A stretch of 64,000 nucleotides of DNA. It comes from JAVBKV01 sp031553885. GTDB lineage: Bacteria; Bacteroidota; Bacteroidia; Bacteroidales; Azobacteroidaceae. Location of the stretch: contig JAVBKV010000007.1 in assembly GCA_031553885.1 (NCBI GenBank), forward strand, positions 25,081-89,080, read 5' to 3'. Both the position numbers and the translations under genes were made by a program. Below the pieces are notes generated by a model. That model was given only the letters and a program-made list of their open reading frames with translations. It ran no database searches and was not told where the DNA came from. Shown piece by piece: positions 35,417 to 44,828 of the stretch. The stretch's first letter is position 1, and each line of letters begins with the position of its first letter.

Positions 35417-37387
35417 TTACCAGCCATAATTTTGAACTAAATTCGGGTTGGAATATAATTCATCCTTGTAAATCGGCCAGAAATAATCTTTCAGTTGGAA
35501 TACCTGATAAGCAATCTGTCGCTCGATGTAATACGTTTCGGGAGTATCGCCTTCCAGCGTCCAGCCGGTAATAGGTGCGTTCATCAGATTGACGCATTGT
35601 TTCCAGCGGCGCAGGTCCCAGAACCGGCATCCTTCGAACGCCATTTCAATGAGGCGTTCCCGGCGGATAATTTCCCGGAGTCCCACCTGGCTCTTATGTT
35701 TGGTAGGTTCGGTAGAATAGGTTTCCCAGGAAGTGGCCACATCAGGAATTCCGGCTCTTTCCCGGATCCGGTTGAGGTATTCTATCGCCTCAAGGCGGGC
35801 TGCTTCGGAATCTTCGGCTTCGTTCAGGGCTTCGGCAAAGTAGAGATACAGATTACTCAAACGGACAACCGGCCAGGGGTAGATTTCGCAGGTCCACCCA
35901 CTGTTGGCTCCGATCGAACTCTTGAAGTTGACTAATTTTTTCGGCCAGATACCGGTTACATTAAAGGAAGTATTAATTATACTGGATGCCGGTTGTCCTG
36001 ATTTAGCCTGTACATACAACGGAGTCGTATGGGTCGGATAAGTAGGGGCTCCGTAATAGTTCCCGAATCCGAAGTAAATACATCCATCGAATCCCAGGTC
36101 AGCATAATAACGGGGTTCCCTGTCGAAGTTAAACTCTGCCGTTTTATAACCGTTATAAATATAAAGACCATCCCTTACCGTCGAGGTACGAATATTGAAC
36201 CTGTTTGCGAAGTCCCAGGTATTGTCTTTATCGATAGGAAGGCCGTTCCGGGTATAGAATTGCTCTGCGACCTTCATCGTTACGCCATGGTTTCCGGCAT
36301 AAGTGGTATTACCACCTTTTGTCGGATCCAATCCCCGGGGCCATCCTTGTAAATCCAGTGTTGTACCTACGGAATTACTGCTACCCCATTGGTTGGAGTT
36401 CCCCCAGATAACCTCCGTATTCCATTTCAGGGTAACAGCATTCCGTATATTGAGTTTGGTTTTGATAGAGTCAGAGGCTGTTGCAAATTCGGGATCCGTA
36501 TAGTAATACAGTTTATAATCCAATCCGTGGGCAAAATCGATGGCCTGTCTGCATGCATTTCTTGCATCTGCCCATCTGGCTTTCTTTTCAGTATCTGATT
36601 TATCCGGACTGAAAATCGCGATACCCCGGTTATCCTTGATGTCTTTGTAATCCCGGTTTCCGTTATACAAATCGCTGGCGGCAAATACCAGTACTTCGGC
36701 TTTGATGGCGTATGCGATTGCCTTGGTAATCCGGCCCAGTTCTTCCGCTTCGTTAGATACTCTATCCGGCAGATCTGTACTGGCTATTACCTTATCTAAT
36801 AATTCGGTTACGTAATTGAAGCAACTGTCCAGCGTTTGCCTGTGCGGGTGGATATCTTCCGTAGGAGCATTGATGGGGACATTTATATCCTTGATGACAA
36901 TCGGTCCGTAAGAGCGAATTAGTGTAAAGTGGTAATAGGCTTTGAGAAATTGAACTTCAGCAATCCAGCGGTTCTTTTCTTCGTAGGTCATATCCGGAAC
37001 TTTGTCGATATTTTCCAAAAAAATATTACAGTCGCTGATTGCCTGGTACATATCCGGAACATTATTTCCTCTCCAGTAGTCACTGTAAGGATTTCCTGCG
37101 TTTTGTTCGCCGTTGGCGATACGCCAGGATGCAGCCCCAACCCGGTCACGATAGGAGGTTGTCACCCAGATTTCATCACCCGCAAGGAATGCCGGGTTGC
37201 CTGTCGGACTGGCATGTCTGGGCATGTAGCTGTAACAGGTAAACAAATACTTTTCAGCCTCCGATCGAAGCGTAAATGCATTGTCGATTCTGGGTACGTC
37301 ATCCGGGACTACATCTAAGAAATCGCTGCAGGAACTGGATGAAATCAGAATCAGACCGGAAACGAGTATATAAAATATTTTTTTCAT
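35417..37387 (-). CDS. susD: SusD/RagB family nutrient-binding outer membrane lipoprotein
   Basis: About 656 residues from ATG 37387 with a lipoprotein signal ending SSSSCSDFLD. It has the SusD pattern: N-terminal TPR helices (YYHFTLIRSYGPIVIKD), a ligand-binding mid part, and the C-terminal conserved end (NRIRERAGIP, REIIRRERLIEMAFEGCRFWDLRRW, FWPIYKDELYSNPNLVQNYGW). It forms the lid of the SusC pore and captures oligosaccharides at the cell surface. It starts 13 bases after the SusC stop. The ligand is inferred from the linked lyases to be a glycosaminoglycan. Confidence 0.93.
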   Translation of the reverse strand: MKKIFYILVSGLILISSSSCSDFLDVVPDDVPRIDNAFTLRSEAEKYLFTCYSYMPRHASPTGNPAFLAGDEIWVTTSYRDRVGAASWRIANGEQNAGNPYSDYWRGNNVPDMYQAISDCNIFLENIDKVPDMTYEEKNRWIAEVQFLKAYYHFTLIRSYGPIVIKDINVPINAPTEDIHPHRQTLDSCFNYVTELLDKVIASTDLPDRVSNEAEELGRITKAIAYAIKAEVLVFAASDLYNGNRDYKDIKDNRGIAIFSPDKSDTEKKARWADARNACRQAIDFAHGLDYKLYYYTDPEFATASDSIKTKLNIRNAVTLKWNTEVIWGNSNQWGSSNSVGTTLDLQGWPRGLDPTKGGNTTYAGNHGVTMKVAEQFYTRNGLPIDKDNTWDFANRFNIRTSTVRDGLYIYNGYKTAEFNFDREPRYYADLGFDGCIYFGFGNYYGAPTYPTHTTPLYVQAKSGQPASSIINTSFNVTGIWPKKLVNFKSSIGANSGWTCEIYPWPVVRLSNLYLYFAEALNEAEDSEAARLEAIEYLNRIRERAGIPDVATSWETYSTEPTKHKSQVGLREIIRRERLIEMAFEGCRFWDLRRWKQCVNLMNAPITGWTLEGDTPETYYIERQIAYQVFQLKDYFWPIYKDELYSNPNLVQNYGW

Positions 37388-37400
37388 ATTCATAATCATT

Positions 37401-40400
37401 TTAGAAATTTAAACTTAAACCAACATTGTACGTGCGTTGAAGGGGATATCCCAACCCGTTACCTGCCATTTCCGGATCCCAGAGTTTGAAATTCGAAAAA
37501 CAAAGTAAGTTGCTTCCTGTCACGTAAATACGTAATCCTTTTGCTCCAAGTTTGCGCACGGTTTCATCCGGGATGGTATATCCGAATTCCAATTGCTTAA
37601 GCCTAAGGAAAGATCCATCACGCATGAACCAGGTATTGGTTTGGTTGTTATTGGCTACCATGGTATTGGATAACCGGGGCCATACTGCGTATGCATCTTT
37701 GTTATCTTCCGACCAGTAACTGTCGGCAATGAATTTCGCCAGTGCGTTTTCTCCGGTTTTACCAACAGTGCCCAGTTGAAAGAAAGGAGATACATTTTGA
37801 TAATTAATCCAGAAGGATTCATTGGCTGATCCCTGGAAGAATAAGGAAAAATCGAATCCTTTAAATCCAAGAGATCCTCCGAACCCATATATAATTTCAG
37901 GCGTAGTCGGGTTACCGATGGGTACCATATCCAAGGCGTCGACAACACCATCCTCATTCATATCCCGATACTTGATGTCACCGGCCATGTATGAACCGAA
38001 CGTTTGTCTTGGAGAATTGGCCACGTCTTCTTCATCGACAAAAAGACCTTCGGCAATGTATCCCCATGTTTGTTTGGTAGGGTATCCGATATGGCTTTTC
38101 CACGGGGCTCCGGGGTATTGTTTTTCTTCGAAAACCGTATACTTGCTGGTTGCATAAGTGAAATTTCCACGTAATTGAAGGAAAAGGTCTTTATTGAACG
38201 ATTTGTTGTAATCCAGGGATAGATCCATTCCTTTACCTTCGGCTTTTCCCAGGTTGGCATAAGGAGTTGCCCACAAACCCATGGTAGCCGGGATGGAACT
38301 TCTGGATTGCAGGATATTTTTCCGGTGTTCCTGATAAATTTCGCCGATGAAATTCCAACTGTTCATGATGTCCAATTCCAGCGCCAGGTTGGCTTTGGTG
38401 GCAGTTTCCCAGGTAATATCCGGATTCGAGTATCGTCTGACGGAAATACCGGGTCTCCAGTAAGCGCCATTGGTTCCGAAAGATGCTCCGTAACCGCTGT
38501 TGTTCATGTTGATTTCGGACAGATATAAAAACCTGTATTCTCCGATTTTGTCATTTCCCACTAATCCGTAAGAACCTCTTAATTTTAATTTGGTAATGGT
38601 GTTTTTGAGAGGCTCGAAGAATTTTTCATCGGAAACCATCCAGCCCAATCCGGCAGAGGGGAAGAAACCATAACGGTGTTCGGAATCGAAACGTTCGGAA
38701 CCGTTGTATCCGAAGTTAAACTCTGCGAAATACCGGTCTGCAAACCCATACGTAAAACGTCCGGATAAACCCACATTTCTGTAAGGCAGTGACTCCTGCA
38801 GTGTTTCGGCGTTGGGTTGGGCATTGTCCTGTACCTGCAGAACAAGCATGCCACTGACCCGGTGATCGGTATCGATAACGCGGACATAATCGACTGCGCC
38901 TTCGTAGTAGGTACTGGTATTGATTTTTTTTGTCTGGTTGTAAGGATTAAAATTCAGATATTCCGTTCCTCCATCCGGATTGATACAGGTCACGGTATAA
39001 TCTTCGTGGTCCGTATTGGCTGTATACATATCATAACTGGATAATTTATAATAGAATGGAGATAAGGAACGGGCCATGGAATAAAACGCGATCCGGTTGG
39101 TATTGAATAATAACCGGGCCGATAATCCTTCAGTAATGAACTTCAGGTCTTGTTTCAATTCCAGTTGAACCCCTAAGTTGGAGCGGGAGTCGTCCTGAAA
39201 CCCTTTTACCATTTCAGCGTATGGGTTGAGGTATTCCCCGTTATCTACGTTTCCAAACATGGTATGGTTCAGGAACCGGTTCGGGTCGTCTGCTCCGCGG
39301 ATGGGATAAACGGCCGGGAACCGTACCGGATTACTCCGCATAATCAGGTTATAGGCATGTGTACCTCCTCTTACCGGATTTCCGTTACCATCGGTAGTTC
39401 CGACCGGACCATTGTAATCTTCAAAATTTCCGTTCATACGCACCAGCAATTCTGTTGTTTTGGTAACATCGATATTGACGTTGGAACGCAGGGTGTAACT
39501 TTTGAAGTTAACTCCCGAGTTGAAATCATTATTCGGGTTTACGGCCAGGTTACCATTATCATTCGAAAAAGAAGCTGCTACATAGTAACGGGCGATATCT
39601 CCACCTCCGCTGATATTCAGGTTGACACGTTGAGAAAAAGCATGGCTTTTCAACATTTCCTTTTTCCAGTCGGTAGAAGGGTAAATCATGGATCCGGACC
39701 CGGGAATCGTCCGGTCGATTTTGTCCCTGGAGTAAGGAACTTCGGACAATGGATTACGGGTCAGGTAAGCCTCATTATGCATCTTCATGTAGGTAATAGG
39801 GTCGGCCAGTTTTATTTCCTGTGTAGGTTGCGACAATCCTCCTTCAATACGCAGGTTAAATTTGGCCGCCCCCTTTTTACCTTCTTTTGTTTTTACGAAT
39901 ATAACCCCATTGGCCGCTCTTGAACCGTACAATGCAGTTGCTGTCGCATCTTTCATGATGGAGAAACTTTCGATGTCGTCGGACTGTAACCGGGCCAGGT
40001 CCTGGGCTGTAAGTTCAATATTATCGATCAGGATCAGCGGTGAAGAGTTAAAACCGAAGGTCGTGATTCCGCGCAGGAAAAACTCTGCATTATCGGATCC
40101 CGGTTCTCCGCTTCGCTGATAAGAAATAACTCCCGCCATTCTTCCTGCCAACGCAGATGTCAGGTTACTGCTCGGCACTTTCAACTCACTTGGGGAAATC
40201 GTTGTAATTGCAGAAACAATGCTTTCTTTCCTTTGTTTACCGAAAGCAACTACCGTTACTTCTTCAAGTTGAGTTTCATCTTCATACAATTTCACTGGAA
40301 TAACCCGCTGTGTCCCGACTTTGATTACCTGGGGCACATATCCCAGGAAGGAAAAAATCAGGTGGGAGGTGTCGGATGGAACAACCAATGAGAATTCTCC

Positions 40401-40607
40401 ATTGATATTTGTGGTAGTTCCGATATGTTCCGCCCCCCGGAGACTAATGTTTACTCCTATCATAGCTTCTCCTTTATCGTCTGTTACAGTACCTACGACT
40501 GCTCCTCCGTTTTGCCCGAATACGGAATGATAAGAAAAAGCAGAGAAACAAAACATTAAAATCAACATGCAAAGCCTGGAAGGCTTATGAGTCCATTTTT
40601 TTTTCAT
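37401..40607 (-). CDS. susC: SusC/RagA family TonB-linked outer membrane transporter
   Basis: A 1068-residue TonB-dependent transporter. Signal peptide ends near residue 31; residues about 35-110 are a CarboxypepD_reg domain (GTVTDDKGEAMIGVNISLRG); the TonB box region reads EEVTVVAFGKQRKE; the plug holds SALAGRMAGVISYQRSG and SIMKDATATALYGSRAANGVI; the barrel ends in TYNVGLSLNF. It imports oligosaccharides, with SusD as the lid. A promoter and two direct repeats stand upstream. The operon appears to run some 26 kb downstream to the ABC ATPase, although internal promoters cannot be excluded. Confidence 0.94.
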   Translation of the reverse strand: MKKKWTHKPSRLCMLILMFCFSAFSYHSVFGQNGGAVVGTVTDDKGEAMIGVNISLRGAEHIGTTTNINGEFSLVVPSDTSHLIFSFLGYVPQVIKVGTQRVIPVKLYEDETQLEEVTVVAFGKQRKESIVSAITTISPSELKVPSSNLTSALAGRMAGVISYQRSGEPGSDNAEFFLRGITTFGFNSSPLILIDNIELTAQDLARLQSDDIESFSIMKDATATALYGSRAANGVIFVKTKEGKKGAAKFNLRIEGGLSQPTQEIKLADPITYMKMHNEAYLTRNPLSEVPYSRDKIDRTIPGSGSMIYPSTDWKKEMLKSHAFSQRVNLNISGGGDIARYYVAASFSNDNGNLAVNPNNDFNSGVNFKSYTLRSNVNIDVTKTTELLVRMNGNFEDYNGPVGTTDGNGNPVRGGTHAYNLIMRSNPVRFPAVYPIRGADDPNRFLNHTMFGNVDNGEYLNPYAEMVKGFQDDSRSNLGVQLELKQDLKFITEGLSARLLFNTNRIAFYSMARSLSPFYYKLSSYDMYTANTDHEDYTVTCINPDGGTEYLNFNPYNQTKKINTSTYYEGAVDYVRVIDTDHRVSGMLVLQVQDNAQPNAETLQESLPYRNVGLSGRFTYGFADRYFAEFNFGYNGSERFDSEHRYGFFPSAGLGWMVSDEKFFEPLKNTITKLKLRGSYGLVGNDKIGEYRFLYLSEINMNNSGYGASFGTNGAYWRPGISVRRYSNPDITWETATKANLALELDIMNSWNFIGEIYQEHRKNILQSRSSIPATMGLWATPYANLGKAEGKGMDLSLDYNKSFNKDLFLQLRGNFTYATSKYTVFEEKQYPGAPWKSHIGYPTKQTWGYIAEGLFVDEEDVANSPRQTFGSYMAGDIKYRDMNEDGVVDALDMVPIGNPTTPEIIYGFGGSLGFKGFDFSLFFQGSANESFWINYQNVSPFFQLGTVGKTGENALAKFIADSYWSEDNKDAYAVWPRLSNTMVANNNQTNTWFMRDGSFLRLKQLEFGYTIPDETVRKLGAKGLRIYVTGSNLLCFSNFKLWDPEMAGNGLGYPLQRTYNVGLSLNF

Positions 40608-40652
40608 ACCATAGTATTAAAAGTGAATAAAAATTTATAAAAAACGTATACA

Positions 40653-40680
40653 CAAAAGTAACGCGGTAGGGAATGGACAA
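40653..40680 (-). promoter_or_regulatory. Promoter of the SusC operon
   Basis: On the minus strand TACTTTTG (40660 to 40653) matches the -7 consensus, and TTG (40680 to 40678) lies 17 bases upstream. The predicted start gives a leader of about 40 bases before the SusC ATG. Confidence 0.6.
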
Positions 40681-40689
40681 GGGGTGTTT

Positions 40690-40719
40690 ATCGTCCAATT
40701 AAGATGCGTAAATCGTCCA
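40690..40719 (-). promoter_or_regulatory. Direct repeat ATCGTCCA x2, candidate activator site of the hybrid regulator
   Basis: ATCGTCCA occurs at 40690-40697 and again at 40712-40719, 22 bases apart, about two helical turns. It lies just upstream of the SusC -33 region, where an AraC-type activator would bind. The next gene upstream encodes such a regulator. Confidence 0.5.
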
Positions 40720-40774
40720 TTCGAACGATTTTAACTATAAAAATCGAATGTTTTATTTTATTTTCCGGTAGAGT

Positions 40775-43700
40775 TTATTGGTCAGAGGAGTGTTTTTTCC
40801 TATATTCGTCTGGAGTGATATTAAATTGTTCTTTGAAGCATTTACTGAAATACCTCCTGGATCCGAATCCTAATTTATAAGAAATGTCGGTGATTTGGAG
40901 ATCCGTTTTTTTCTCCAATAAGTCTGCAGCCCGTTTTAATTTGTAAGTAAGTATAAAGTCATTGGGTGTCATACCCGTTAATCCTTTGAATTTGGCAAAC
41001 AGAGAACTTCGGCTGAGTCCGAGTTCTTGGGCCAGGGTATTTACATGAAAAGAAGGGTCATTCAGTTTTTTTTCTATAATGGCATTGACCAAATTTAGAA
41101 AGTCCTGGTCAATGGGGTTATTGGCTAACGAAAGAATACTGAAATTTTTTTCCTGGCTGAATTTTTTTTGTAGCAGGATACGGTTTCGTATCAGATTGTT
41201 GCATTTGGTAATTAATATCCCGGAAACAAAGGGTTTGCTCATATAATCATCGGCTCCCCGCTGTAATCCTTCGATGTTTCGTTCCGTAGAATCAAAGGCA
41301 GTAAGAAGTATAATGGGTATGTGGCAGGTTTCGAAATCATTTTTGATTAACATACACATTTCTGTTCCCGACATTTCGGGCATCATAACATCGCTGATAA
41401 TGATATCGGGCTTTTCCTGTTTGGCTTTTTCGAGTCCTTCTTTTCCGTTTCCAGCCGTTAAAATCTGATACAGAGGGGAAAATAAGGAAGTTAATAATTG
41501 AAGTATCTCTTTATTATCTTCCACAATTAACAGGGTAAATTTCCTGTTGTTGGCATCCTTATTATCTGTAACCGTTTCCTGATCCTCATCACTTCCGGTT
41601 TCAGTCGATTCGTTTAGTAAGGAAAGAATATCTATTTTAGGGAAATCGATTTCTTGAAGCTCGAAATGGAGTTCCTCTTCTTTGAAATGATCTTTTCCTT
41701 TTATCAGGTGGACAATAAATACACTTCCATATCCGGGTGCGCTTTCGACCTGAATGAATCCATGGTGGAGATCGAGAATCCCTTTTGCCAACGGCAAACC
41801 GATACCTGTACCGAGGGATCCCATTCTTTTTGAGTTGGGATTAACCTGATAGAATTTATCAAAAATTCTGGCGAGATCTTCTTTATCGATACCGATTCCC
41901 GTATCGGTAATTTTAATTATAATTTCTTCCGGAATTTCTTCTATAACGACATTGATCGTAGCTTTGTCGCTGGTGTATTTGAAAGCATTGGACAATATAT
42001 TGTAAAAAACCTTCTGCATCTGAACCGGGTCGAACCAGATCAGTATCGTATTTGGGGGAGCTATAAAATTATAAGATATGGAGTGTGCTTTGGCGTACTC
42101 AGAAAAAGTGAGGTATATTTCTTTCAAAAAACCGACCATATCCCGTTCATCTGCCTTTAGTTTTACATACCCTTGTTCCATCTTTCGGAAATCCAGTAAT
42201 TCGTTGGCCAGATTTCTTATATACATGGCATTGTTTTGTATTTTCGACAATTGGTTCTGTATGCCACGAGAGACCTTATTCTCTTTGAGAAGGATATCTA
42301 TTTGGGAAATAATCAATGTAAGCGGGGTCCTGAATTCGTGGGAAATATTGGAAAAAAACTGAAGCTTGGCTGAATTGATTTCTTCAATCTGTATTTTTTC
42401 CTTTCTTTCTAATTCAAGGGAAGTTTGCAATAGCAGCTTGGATTTTTTGAAATAATAAAAACCCAATAGAATTCCCAGAATAATAACTATATAAATAATA
42501 TAGAATAAGGGAGTCGCAAAAATAGAAGGATGAATAATGATGGCTATTGAAATGGTCTTGGGAAGTATTTCCTTCTGGTATTGTTTTTCCCGGATGGAAA
42601 GAATATATTCGCCCGGATTGAGGTTGGTGTAAGACAAGTGGTTTTCGGAGGTTTGGATCCATTTGTCATCGAAACCATACAAACGGTATTCATAGGTTTT
42701 TTCTTTTTGAGTTTCTGTATAATTGTTGGTTGCAAATGTGAAATTCACGTTGTTCTGGTGATATTTTAAATTTATTATTGAAGTGTAGGGGAGGGATTCT
42801 GTTAAAATTTCATCCACTCCGTTGGGTTTAATAGGTTCATTATTAACAAACAATTCTGAAAAATAAAGCGTGTAATCTTTAGAAGGAAGGAAGAGGTCGG
42901 ATTCAAAAAAAGATACAGCTCCGTCAGTTCCTCCTACAAAAATTTCTCCGGATTGCATTGATAGTATTCCACAGCCATCGTTAATTCCGGATATCGGCAG
43001 TGCAATATCGGTATTTACTATTTTGACAACATGCATTTCGGAATCGAAAATAGTGAGGCCTTTGTCTCCTGAAACAATAAGATGTCCCAGGGATGTGGAT
43101 GTCATACTAAAACAATAATTGCTTTGAATGGAGGAGTTTTGAGTTGTATAGTTGATGAATTGTTTTTCGAGCTTGTCCAAACAATACAATCCATCTCCTT
43201 CTGTTCCGATAAGAATACGACCTTTACTGTCTTCTGTGATACAAAGTATTGAAAATCGTCCTAATCCACTTTTTTCATAAGGAAATTCTTCCCGGTCGGA
43301 TTCATTTTCCAGGTTAACCCTAAGGAGGTAATGTGCTCTTGCTAACCAGAAATTATTCTTTTTATCCATGTAAAAAGTGTGACCCGAATACCTGCTTCCA
43401 TCAACCATAAAGGGTGTTAACTTTTCCGTTTTCAGATCCATTTGAAATAACCCTTTCTGCGTTAATAAGAATAAGTATTCATTTTTGTAAAGTCCTACCT
43501 GATTAACAACATTGCCTGCGATGTTGTTATATGAATCCGATTCGTACAATAAATTCCGGAATCGGTTTCCGGGAATATCATAAATGGAAAGCCCGCCCTG
43601 GTGGGTTCCGATGTAAAGTCTGTTGGATATAGAGTCGTAACATATACTTTTCAGATTATTGTGGGCAATACTGTTTTTTTGTTTGTTGGTCAGGAAGTGC

Positions 43701-44803
43701 TTGATTTTGTTTGTTTGTCTGTCCAGGTAATTCAATCCGCCACCTTCCGTACAAATCCATATATTGTGTTTTTTGTCTTCGACCATATCCCCGACAAAAG
43801 GAAAACTCAGGCAGTCATCTCTTCTCGTGTCATTCTGATACAAGGTAAATATATCGGTTTCCGGATTGAAATAATTGACCCCACCGTAATAGGTGCCCAC
43901 CCAAATGTTTCCCTGTTTGTCTTTACAAAGAGCGTAAACCGAGTTGTGTTCGATATTTCCCCTGAGGTTTTCCTTAGCAGTATATACCGTAAATTGATCT
44001 TGTATGGGATCATATTTGTTCAATCCGTTGAATGTTCCGATCCAGATATTTCCCAAATTATCTTCAGTGATACACCGGACGTGATTATCCGATAGACTGT
44101 TAGGATTATCAGGAAAATGTTCATATCTAATGAATTGCCCTCCCGGATCTCTTTTCAGTACACCATTGTTTCGGGTAGCAATCCATAGATTTTTCCGGGA
44201 ATCTTCAAAAATGTTTGATACTTCGTCTATATGGATGACCTGGGTAAAAGAATGATCTTTTTCCATACAATACAATCCGTTAGTTGTTCCAACCCAGAGG
44301 TTATTTTCGGAATCTATGAAAAGTTTTCGTAGGGTGCCTTGTTTATTGAGTTGGGAAACAAGATGAAGAGTTTTGTTTTCCGCATTGTAGATGTAAATAG
44401 AGTCCCGGATACCGGCCCAGGTCTTATCCTGACAGAAAAAAATCGATTGTACACCGGAACTTACAATCTGATCGAATGTTTGCCTTTTATTATTGTATTG
44501 AATGAGGCTATTATCAGAAATAAAAAAAACATTCCCGGCATTGTCTCCCGTAATGGATAATATAAGGTTACCTAAGAGGTAATCTTTCCTGTAAGATTCA
44601 GATGGTTTGAAGGAGGAGACTTTGTATCCGTTGAACATACTCGCCCCTTCTACTGTGCCAAACCACATCTGTCCGAGATTGTCCTGATAAATGGACATCA
44701 CGGAAAGTTGAGATAAACCGTCCTTCGTTCCTATATGCTTGAAATAGATAGGAAATACATTAGAAAAAAGGTTTACCAAGAAAATAAATGCTATTATTCT
44801 CAT
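40775..44803 (-). CDS. Hybrid two-component system sensor/regulator (HTCS)
   Basis: About 1342 residues from ATG 44803 (26 bases after the sulfatase stop; the frame also opens at 44863 but would bury the membrane signal). Order: signal/TM, a periplasmic two-component propeller with many repeats (DNLGQMWFGTVEG, ENNLWVGTTNG, LGNIWIGTFNG), a Y_Y_Y domain near 740, a TM helix (FYIIYIVIILGILLGFYYF), a HisKA with His822 (NISHEFRTPL), a HATPase (GTGIGLPLAKG), a receiver with Asp1138 (ISDVMMPEMSG) and a C-terminal AraC-type HTH. Single-protein sensors of this kind bind lyase-made oligosaccharides in the periplasm and activate their PUL. The adjacent SusC promoter with direct repeats is the likely target. 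Confidence 0.93.
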   Translation of the reverse strand: MRIIAFIFLVNLFSNVFPIYFKHIGTKDGLSQLSVMSIYQDNLGQMWFGTVEGASMFNGYKVSSFKPSESYRKDYLLGNLILSITGDNAGNVFFISDNSLIQYNNKRQTFDQIVSSGVQSIFFCQDKTWAGIRDSIYIYNAENKTLHLVSQLNKQGTLRKLFIDSENNLWVGTTNGLYCMEKDHSFTQVIHIDEVSNIFEDSRKNLWIATRNNGVLKRDPGGQFIRYEHFPDNPNSLSDNHVRCITEDNLGNIWIGTFNGLNKYDPIQDQFTVYTAKENLRGNIEHNSVYALCKDKQGNIWVGTYYGGVNYFNPETDIFTLYQNDTRRDDCLSFPFVGDMVEDKKHNIWICTEGGGLNYLDRQTNKIKHFLTNKQKNSIAHNNLKSICYDSISNRLYIGTHQGGLSIYDIPGNRFRNLLYESDSYNNIAGNVVNQVGLYKNEYLFLLTQKGLFQMDLKTEKLTPFMVDGSRYSGHTFYMDKKNNFWLARAHYLLRVNLENESDREEFPYEKSGLGRFSILCITEDSKGRILIGTEGDGLYCLDKLEKQFINYTTQNSSIQSNYCFSMTSTSLGHLIVSGDKGLTIFDSEMHVVKIVNTDIALPISGINDGCGILSMQSGEIFVGGTDGAVSFFESDLFLPSKDYTLYFSELFVNNEPIKPNGVDEILTESLPYTSIINLKYHQNNVNFTFATNNYTETQKEKTYEYRLYGFDDKWIQTSENHLSYTNLNPGEYILSIREKQYQKEILPKTISIAIIIHPSIFATPLFYIIYIVIILGILLGFYYFKKSKLLLQTSLELERKEKIQIEEINSAKLQFFSNISHEFRTPLTLIISQIDILLKENKVSRGIQNQLSKIQNNAMYIRNLANELLDFRKMEQGYVKLKADERDMVGFLKEIYLTFSEYAKAHSISYNFIAPPNTILIWFDPVQMQKVFYNILSNAFKYTSDKATINVVIEEIPEEIIIKITDTGIGIDKEDLARIFDKFYQVNPNSKRMGSLGTGIGLPLAKGILDLHHGFIQVESAPGYGSVFIVHLIKGKDHFKEEELHFELQEIDFPKIDILSLLNESTETGSDEDQETVTDNKDANNRKFTLLIVEDNKEILQLLTSLFSPLYQILTAGNGKEGLEKAKQEKPDIIISDVMMPEMSGTEMCMLIKNDFETCHIPIILLTAFDSTERNIEGLQRGADDYMSKPFVSGILITKCNNLIRNRILLQKKFSQEKNFSILSLANNPIDQDFLNLVNAIIEKKLNDPSFHVNTLAQELGLSRSSLFAKFKGLTGMTPNDFILTYKLKRAADLLEKKTDLQITDISYKLGFGSRRYFSKCFKEQFNITPDEYRKKHSSDQ

Positions 44804-44828
44804 TGGTTTTAGTTCAAAATCAGCAGTA

